A stretch of DNA of 64,000 nt from JBJMHZ01 sp045807125 (lineage in GTDB: Bacteria > Actinomycetota > Actinomycetes > JAWWOL01): assembly GCA_045807125.1 (NCBI GenBank), contig JBJMHZ010000017.1, positions 18,497 through 82,496 of the forward strand, in the 5' to 3' direction. Under the pieces are notes generated by a model. It did no database searches, was not told where the DNA came from, and worked only from the letters and a program-made list of their open reading frames with translations. Positions 59,308 to 64,000 of this stretch are shown here, one piece after another; within the stretch, counting starts at the first letter, position 1, and every line of letters starts with the position of its first letter. The position numbers and the translations under genes were made by a program.

Positions 59308-61311
59308 CTAGAGCAGGCCCGGCTTGGTGAACTCCTTTCCCAGCAGGTAGTGGTCCAGCCACGCGAAGACCGTCTCGTACCAGACCCGGCTGTTGTTGGG
59401 CTTCAGGACCCAGTGGTTCTCGTCGGGGAACAGCAGGAACTTCGACTCGACGCCGTAGCGGCGCAGGTCGGTGTAGAGCCGCAATGCCTCGCCGATGGGG
59501 ACGCGGTCGTCGTCCTCGCCGTGGGTGACGAGCATCGGAGTGCGGATCTTCTCCAGGTGCAGGTGCGGCGAGTTGTCGCGCCACTGGCTGTCGTCGGCCC
59601 ACGGGTCGCCGAACTCGTACTCCAGCCAGGCCACGTCGTCGGTGGTGGCGTGGAACTGGTTGAGCGACCACAGGCTGGCGTGGGTGACGATGCAGCTGAA
59701 CCGGTCGGTGTGGCCGGCCACCCAGTTGGCCATGTAGCCGCCGAACGACCCTCCCATCGCCGCCGTCCGCGAGCCGTCGATGTCGTCGCGGTCCGCCGCC
59801 GCCTCGACGAGGGTCATCAGGTCGGTGTACGGCTCGAAGCCCCAGCGTCCCCAGCCGCGCTGGACGAACGCCTGCCCGTAACCGGTCGAGAGGGCCGGGT
59901 CGGGGAGCAGCACCGCGTAGCCGCGCTCGGCGAGCAGGTGCGGGCACCACCGCCAGTGCCAGTCGTTCCACGACGAGAGCGGGCCGCCGTGGATGAACAC
60001 GACGAGCGGCGCCGGCTGCTCCGCGCTCGCCCCTTCCGGCAGGACCAGCCACGAGCGCACCGGCGTGCCGTCGTCCGTCGTGGCGTTGACCTCGGCGACC
60101 CGGCTGGGCAGCTCCAGCGGGTGCCCGGGTGTCGGCAGCACCGCCGGGTCCTGGTCGTCGACCGACACGTCGAGGCGGGTGGCGTGCGGCGGCGCCTCGA
60201 TGAGCGCGCGCAGGGCGTAGACGAAGCGGCCGTCGGGGGACGGGTTGGGGTCGTGGAACGTCCCGGACGCCGACAGCCGGCGGGTCTCGCCGCTCGTGAC
60301 GTCGACGCGGAAGACGGGGCCTCGGCCCTGCTCGTCGGCGCAGAAGTAGACGGCCGACGAGTCGGGCGCCCACGTCGGCGAGCTGGGCCACAGGTCGAGC
60401 TCCGTCGCGAGCTGCCGCGCCTCCCCGCTCGCCAGCTCGATCAGCCACAGGGTGGTCCGGCTCGCGCTGTCGACCGATCCCTGCGTGGACCGGATCACGG
60501 CCACCCACCGCCCGTCCGGGGAGCAGGCGGGGGAGTCGTGCCAGCAGGCATCGGCGTGCAGCAGCGTGCGCCGCTCGCCGCCGGCGACGTCGATCGCGAC
60601 CACGTCGGTGGTGCGGTCGAGCACGCCGCCGTGCTGCCAGGTGGTCACCACCGTCGACCCGTCGGGGGTGATGTCGAACGTCGCCTCGTCGAGCGCGCGC
60701 CCCGGCTCGGGAGTGATGTCGCGCAGCTCGAGGTGCTCGCCACTCCCGGTGGGCGGACCGGCCACGAGCAGCCGCGGCTCCCGCGGGCCGAGCTCGTGGT
60801 CCCAGAAGCGGAACGGGTAGGTCTCGAGCAGCACCGCGGTGACCTTCGCGTCCTTGCGCGCCTTGCCCCGCTCGCCGTCCTCGTCGAGCGACGACGTGCC
60901 GGGGAAGGCCTCGCTCAGCACGACGACGGTGCCGCTGTCGCGGGCGACCGCCACCGACGCGATGCCGGCCGGCGTGGTGGCGACCACCTCGGCCTCGCCG
61001 CCACCTGGCGGCAGCAGCCAGAGCGCGGCAACCTCCTCGTCCGGTTCCTTCGCCGAAGGGTCGGGCCGCCGCGAGGCGAACAGCAGCCCGCCGTCCGGGA
61101 GGAAGGCCGGCCCGCTCTCGCCGGGCGCCGAGCGGGTGAGCCGCCTGGCCGGCCGCTTGCCGGCCGGATCGATCTCCCACAGCGCGGTCACGAACCTCGT
61201 GCCGTCGGGGGACAGCGTCGCGACCGAGGTGATCAACCGGTCGCCGGCCGGTGAGAGGACGAGATCGGAGACGCGCGGCGAGGCGAGGAAGGCGTCGAGG
61301 TCGAAGGCCAT
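59308..61311 (-). CDS. S9-family prolyl oligopeptidase-like serine peptidase
   Basis: 667 residues. N-terminal beta-propeller blades with repeating SPDGRWVAV/TPDGSTV patterns, then an alpha/beta-hydrolase: oxyanion GG in FIHGGPLSSWNDW, nucleophile S522 in GGSFGGYM, aspartate in HGEDDDRVP and H633 in DENHWV. It should clip short peptides or acyl-peptides in the cytosol. No signal peptide. ATG 61311. Divergent from mraZ. Confidence 0.93.
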   Translation of the reverse strand: MAFDLDAFLASPRVSDLVLSPAGDRLITSVATLSPDGTRFVTALWEIDPAGKRPARRLTRSAPGESGPAFLPDGGLLFASRRPDPSAKEPDEEVAALWLLPPGGGEAEVVATTPAGIASVAVARDSGTVVVLSEAFPGTSSLDEDGERGKARKDAKVTAVLLETYPFRFWDHELGPREPRLLVAGPPTGSGEHLELRDITPEPGRALDEATFDITPDGSTVVTTWQHGGVLDRTTDVVAIDVAGGERRTLLHADACWHDSPACSPDGRWVAVIRSTQGSVDSASRTTLWLIELASGEARQLATELDLWPSSPTWAPDSSAVYFCADEQGRGPVFRVDVTSGETRRLSASGTFHDPNPSPDGRFVYALRALIEAPPHATRLDVSVDDQDPAVLPTPGHPLELPSRVAEVNATTDDGTPVRSWLVLPEGASAEQPAPLVVFIHGGPLSSWNDWHWRWCPHLLAERGYAVLLPDPALSTGYGQAFVQRGWGRWGFEPYTDLMTLVEAAADRDDIDGSRTAAMGGSFGGYMANWVAGHTDRFSCIVTHASLWSLNQFHATTDDVAWLEYEFGDPWADDSQWRDNSPHLHLEKIRTPMLVTHGEDDDRVPIGEALRLYTDLRRYGVESKFLLFPDENHWVLKPNNSRVWYETVFAWLDHYLLGKEFTKPGLL

Positions 61312-61487
61312 GGCCCCGCAGCCTATGTCGCCGCCCGTACGAGCGGGAGGGCGCGTCCAACGTGAGCGAGGGCGGGGGACGGCACGGGGGTGGCGGGGCC
61401 GGGGCCGGCGCGACCGCTCCACTGCGCTCCACGCGGGTCGAGCTGCGGTTCTTCCCCGGACCGCGGGAGATTTCAGCGCGGTTTGGG

Positions 61488-61515
61488 TTGCGTGTGGGGG
61501 ACAGTGGAGTAAAGT
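61488..61515 (+). promoter_or_regulatory. mraZ promoter candidate
   Basis: TTGCGT (61488-61493) and TAAAGT (61510-61515) with 16-bp spacing. The MraZ repeats lie between and over these boxes, so MraZ binding would block polymerase. Transcription would start near 61522. Confidence 0.6.
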
Positions 61516-61519
61516 GGCG
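61495..61519 (+). promoter_or_regulatory. MraZ operator: three TGGNG boxes at 10-bp period
   Basis: TGGGG (61495-61499), TGGAG (61505-61509) and TGGCG (61515-61519) are separated by exactly five bases, matching the known TGGGN-N5 repeat bound by MraZ. They sit 30-54 bp upstream of the mraZ start. Autoregulation of the division cluster is the expected function. Confidence 0.85.
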
Positions 61520-61548
61520 CGCAGCGGCGAAGGGCGGGAGGTCGAGCG

Positions 61549-61980
61549 GTGTTCCTCGGCACCCATCACCCGCGCCTCGACGACAAGGGCCGGCTCTTCC
61601 TGCCGGCGCGGTTCCGGGACCAGCTGGCGGAGGGGCTCGTGATCACCAAGGGGCAGGAGCGCTGCCTCTACGTGTGGCCGCAGGAGGAGTTCGCCGCCAT
61701 CACCGCCCAGCTCCGGGCGGCGCCGGTCACCAGCAAGTCCGCCCGCGACTACCTGCGGGTGCTGTTCGCCGGTGCCTCCGACGAGCTGCCCGACAAGCAG
61801 GGCCGCATCACGATCCCGCCGCCGCTGCGCACCTACGCCGGCCTGACCAGGGACTGCGTCGTCATCGGCGCCAACGCGCGGGTCGAGATCTGGGACGCGA
61901 GCGCCTGGAGGCAGTACGAGGCCGAGCAGGAGCAGCGATTCGCCGAGATCAGCGAGGAGGTGCTGCCAGGGGTGTTCTGA
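61549..61980 (+). CDS. mraZ: Transcriptional regulator MraZ
   Basis: 143 residues. Two SpoVT/AbrB-like repeats: FLGTHHPRLDDKGRLFLPARFRDQL at the start and ASDELPDKQGRITIPPPLRTYAGL in the middle. MraZ forms a dodecameric ring and represses the division/cell-wall operon from its own promoter. GTG 61549. The following gap of 227 bp, before a small membrane gene, has no recognised signal. Confidence 0.97.
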   Translation: MFLGTHHPRLDDKGRLFLPARFRDQLAEGLVITKGQERCLYVWPQEEFAAITAQLRAAPVTSKSARDYLRVLFAGASDELPDKQGRITIPPPLRTYAGLTRDCVVIGANARVEIWDASAWRQYEAEQEQRFAEISEEVLPGVF

Positions 61981-62207
61981 CCCGTGCCCGCTCCTCCCGT
62001 CCGCTGCCTGCCCTCTGCCCGCCCTCTGCACGGCCTGCGCGTGCGGCGAGGCCTCCGGCCCGTCCATGCCCTGGCGCACCTTCCCCGGTGCCAGGACACG
62101 GACGGGCGGGGACCCCGCCGGACGGGCGGCACCACTTCCCCCCACCGAGCGGCCAGGGCCTCGCAGGCTCGCGACCGCCGGCGAACGCACCCGCAGGAAG
62201 GGTCGAC

Positions 62208-62339
62208 ATGACGCCACCGACACCCGCCGAGCAGTCGCTCGCCGCCGAGCTGCGCTCGTCGGCGCTGCTGCTCGGGCTGCTGCTGCTCGTCGTCCTCGCC
62301 GGCGTGGGGCTCGGGCTGATCAGCGGCCTGGCGTCCTGA
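62208..62339 (+). CDS. Small single-pass membrane protein between mraZ and rsmH
   Basis: 43 residues. A polar head (TPPTPAEQSLAAELR) precedes one membrane helix (ALLLGLLLLVVLAGVGLGLI). ATG 62208 with AGGAAGGG five bases upstream; the stop lies two bases before the rsmH GTG. Small membrane proteins occur at this place in some actinobacterial division clusters; no family name was recognised. It is short enough to be missed by standard gene callers. Confidence 0.6.
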   Translation: MTPPTPAEQSLAAELRSSALLLGLLLLVVLAGVGLGLISGLAS

Positions 62340-62341
62340 TC

Positions 62342-63319
62342 GTGGGCGCGCCAGGTGAGCCCCCGGTGACCTCCGGCGGGCACGTCCCCGTGCTCCTCGA
62401 CCGGGTGGTCGAGCTGCTCGGGCCCGCGCTGGCCGATCGCGAGGCGGTCATGGTCGACGCCACCCTCGGGCTCGGCGGGCACGCCGAGGCGCTGCTCGAT
62501 CGCCACCCCCGGCTGCGGCTCCTCGGCATCGACAGGGACCGGCAGGCGCTGGCGGCGAGCGCCGAGCGGCTGGCCCGGTTCGCCGGGCGCACCACCTTCA
62601 TCCACGCCGTCCACGACGAGCTGCCCCACGTGCTCGACCGGCTGGGGCTCGCCACGGTCGACGGCGTGCTGCTCGACCTCGGCGTCTCGTCGCTGCAGCT
62701 CGACGTCGCCGAGCGCGGCTTCGCCTACGCCCAGGACGCCCCGCTCGACATGCGCATGGACCAAGGCGCCGGCCGGACCGCGGCCGAGGTGGTCAACACC
62801 TATCCGGCGACGGAGCTGGCGCGCATCCTGCGCGAGTACGGCGAGGAGCGGTTCGCGCGGCGGATCGCCGACGCGATCGTCCGCGAGCGCGGCCGCGAGC
62901 CGCTCACCAGCAGCGCCAGGCTGGCCGACATCGTCCGCGCGGCGATCCCCGCCGCGACCAGGCGCACCGGCGGCAACCCGGCCAAGCGCACCTTCCAGGC
63001 GCTGCGGATCGAGGTCAACGCCGAGCTCGAGGTGCTGCGGCGGACGGTGCCGGCCGCGGTGGCCGCCATCGCCGTCGGCGGCCGCATCGTCGTGCTCGCG
63101 TACCACTCCCTCGAGGACCGGATCGTCAAGCGCGCCCTCGTCGCGCTGAGCACGAGCACGGCGCCACCGGGACTGCCGGTGACGCTCCCCGAGCACGAGC
63201 CGCAGCTGCGCCTGCTCGTCCGCGGCGCCGAGGAGGCGCCGCCGGCCGAGGTCGCCGCCAACCCGCGGGCCAGGAGCGTGCGGCTGCGGGCCGCCGAGCG
63301 CATCAGGGCGGCGGCGTGA
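62342..63319 (+). CDS. rsmH: 16S rRNA (cytosine1402-N4)-methyltransferase
   Basis: 325 residues. HVPVLLDRVVELLGPAL at the start, DATLGLGGHAEALLDRHP as SAM motif, GVLLDLGVSSLQLDVAERGFAY and DAPLDMRMD typical, then NPAKRTFQALRIEVNAEL and AYHSLEDRIVKRAL. Methylates 16S C1402 together with RsmI. GTG 62342; a GTG at 62366 would skip eight weakly conserved residues. The stop overlaps the FtsL-like start by GTGA. Confidence 0.96.
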   Translation: MGAPGEPPVTSGGHVPVLLDRVVELLGPALADREAVMVDATLGLGGHAEALLDRHPRLRLLGIDRDRQALAASAERLARFAGRTTFIHAVHDELPHVLDRLGLATVDGVLLDLGVSSLQLDVAERGFAYAQDAPLDMRMDQGAGRTAAEVVNTYPATELARILREYGEERFARRIADAIVRERGREPLTSSARLADIVRAAIPAATRRTGGNPAKRTFQALRIEVNAELEVLRRTVPAAVAAIAVGGRIVVLAYHSLEDRIVKRALVALSTSTAPPGLPVTLPEHEPQLRLLVRGAEEAPPAEVAANPRARSVRLRAAERIRAAA

Positions 63320-63900
63320 GCGCCCAACCGCTGTCGGCGCCCCGCCGGCCCACGGCGCCCGGGCGAGCCGAGCGGCCGCGGGTGCCGCTCGTGGCCGTGC
63401 CGCTGCCCGCCGCCAGGGCGCCGAGGGCGCCGTTCGTCGCGCTGGTCATCGGACTGCTCGGCGGTGGCCTGATCGCCCTGCTGCTGCTCAACACCGCGCT
63501 CGCGCAGGGCGCCTTCGCCCTGCGCGACCTCCAGCGCCGCAGCGTGGCGCTGACCGAGGAGCAGCAGGAGCTCGCCACCCGGCTGGCCGACGAGCAGCAG
63601 CCGGGCGCCCTCGCGAGGCGGGCGAGGGCCCTCGGGATGGTGCCGGGCGGCGTGCCGGCGTTCCTGCGCCTGCCCGACGGCACGGTCGTCGGCACCCCGC
63701 ATGCGGCCAGCCGGCCCGCGCCCGCCGTTCCCACGCCGGCGGCCGCCGCGCTCGCCAAGCCCGCCACGAGCGCGCCGGCCGCGAAGGCGACCAAGACCAC
63801 CAAGACCACCAAGGCCACCAAGGCCACCAAGGCCGCGCCGAGGGCGAGCAAGCCGACCACGAAGCCCGCCGGGAAGCCCACCAGGAGGACGAAGCCGTGA
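63316..63900 (+). CDS. ftsL: FtsL-like septum protein with Lys/Thr repeat tail
   Basis: 194 residues. A basic cytosolic head, one membrane helix (FVALVIGLLGGGLIALLLLN), a coiled-coil-like segment (LRDLQRRSVALTEEQQELATRLADEQQPG) and LARRARALGMVPGGVPAFLRLPDG, the actinobacterial FtsL pattern. The last ~40 residues are a KATKTTK-type repeat, unusual for an FtsL and placed outside the membrane. GTG 63316 and a GTGA overlap with the next gene couple it to rsmH and ftsI. It probably joins the FtsQ-FtsL-FtsB divisome complex. Confidence 0.8.
   Translation: MSAQPLSAPRRPTAPGRAERPRVPLVAVPLPAARAPRAPFVALVIGLLGGGLIALLLLNTALAQGAFALRDLQRRSVALTEEQQELATRLADEQQPGALARRARALGMVPGGVPAFLRLPDGTVVGTPHAASRPAPAVPTPAAAALAKPATSAPAAKATKTTKTTKATKATKAAPRASKPTTKPAGKPTRRTKP
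63787..63831 (+). repeat. 9-bp minisatellite in the FtsL-like gene (five units)
   Basis: Five consecutive nine-base units ending in CCAAG (63787-63795 to 63823-63831) encode T-K with a variable third residue. Copy-number change would keep the reading frame and alter the length of the lysine-rich tail. Confidence 0.75.
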
Positions 63901-64000
63901 CCCCTCCCGACCCGGCCACCAGGCGGGCCGGCGCACCGGGCCAGGCCCGGGCCCGCGCCGGCGCCGGCGCCGTGCCACCAGCCCGCGGCGCGCGCCCGGC
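63897..64000 (+). CDS. ftsI: Start of probable ftsI (penicillin-binding protein), truncated by window edge
   Basis: The frame opens at GTG 63897 (GTGA overlap with the FtsL-like gene), preceded by AGGAGGA (63882-63888). It runs to the window end (34 residues) without a stop. The visible part is a disordered Arg/Ala/Pro-rich cytosolic head; no catalytic domain is included. Identity rests on position after rsmH and ftsL, where actinobacteria carry ftsI (pbpB). Confidence 0.5.
   Translation, partial: MTPPDPATRRAGAPGQARARAGAGAVPPARGARP

Overview
The window is 64 kb of very GC-rich, gene-dense DNA, with many GTG starts and GTGA/ATGA stop-start overlaps. Gene content and order point to a high-GC actinobacterium. 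The backbone follows the order known around Mycobacterium tuberculosis Rv2178c-Rv2163c: aroG (1-492), a PknL-type kinase (5037-6974), an Rv2175c-like kinase substrate (9010-9429), an idsA-like prenyl synthase (28022-29104), metF (29237-30154), then mraZ, rsmH, an FtsL-like gene and the start of a probable ftsI (61549-64000). No rRNA, tRNA, CRISPR array or insertion sequence was recognised. The genus cannot be fixed from this sequence.

Region by region. 1-9.4 kb: aromatic biosynthesis, a sigma/anti-sigma fusion, a threonine aldolase, and a wall-linked operon (LysM lytic transglycosylase, PASTA kinase, endonuclease IV, EamA exporter). 9.4-12.6 kb: first carotenoid block (heterodimeric lycopene cyclase crtYc/crtYd facing crtB-crtI). 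12.9-21.0 kb: a hopanoid operon (hpnC-hpnD-hpnE, polyprenyl synthase, squalene-hopene cyclase, hpnG, hpnH). In this operon the hpnG frame carries an internally deleted IspH piece at its 3' end. 21-24.5 kb: SDR, an IlvC-like reductoisomerase paralogue and an aldehyde dehydrogenase. 24.5-27.5 kb: a four-gene translationally coupled cassette (SLATT, SLATT, a TIR/NDT-like domain joined to TPR, SLOG) that looks like a nucleotide-centred conflict or defence system. 28-31.4 kb: GGPP-type synthase, metF, VOC protein, PIG-L deacetylase. 31.4-38.7 kb: second carotenoid block (CrtI-like desaturase, glycosyltransferase, CruF-like protein, CrtO-like ketolase, CrtA-like monooxygenase) plus a CDP-alcohol phosphotransferase and a secreted protein. 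38.7-45.1 kb: SppA, CorA, ArsC-like, gamma-glutamyltransferase, RDD, YbaK-like, small lipoprotein. 45.3-51.6 kb: an SOS-type mutagenesis operon behind a perfect LexA box (DUF6504, HEPN, DnaE-type polymerase, DinB). 51.7-58.1 kb: DUF3040 and a MoxR-DUF58-transglutaminase operon, then a methyltransferase. 58.1-61.3 kb: two peptidases. 61.4-64 kb: start of the division and cell-wall cluster with MraZ operator repeats.

How the parts work together. The prenyl synthases, carotenoid enzymes and hopanoid enzymes form a nearly complete terpenoid supply for the membrane. They sit inside a backbone otherwise devoted to wall growth and its Ser/Thr-kinase control. From gene content, the predicted products are ribosylhopane-type lipids and an oxygenated, probably glycosylated carotenoid. 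The most novel-looking items are the SLATT/SLATT/TPR/SLOG cassette, the hpnG-truncated ispH fusion, the LexA-controlled polymerase operon with two little-studied partners, and the sigma factor carrying its own zinc finger and membrane anchor.
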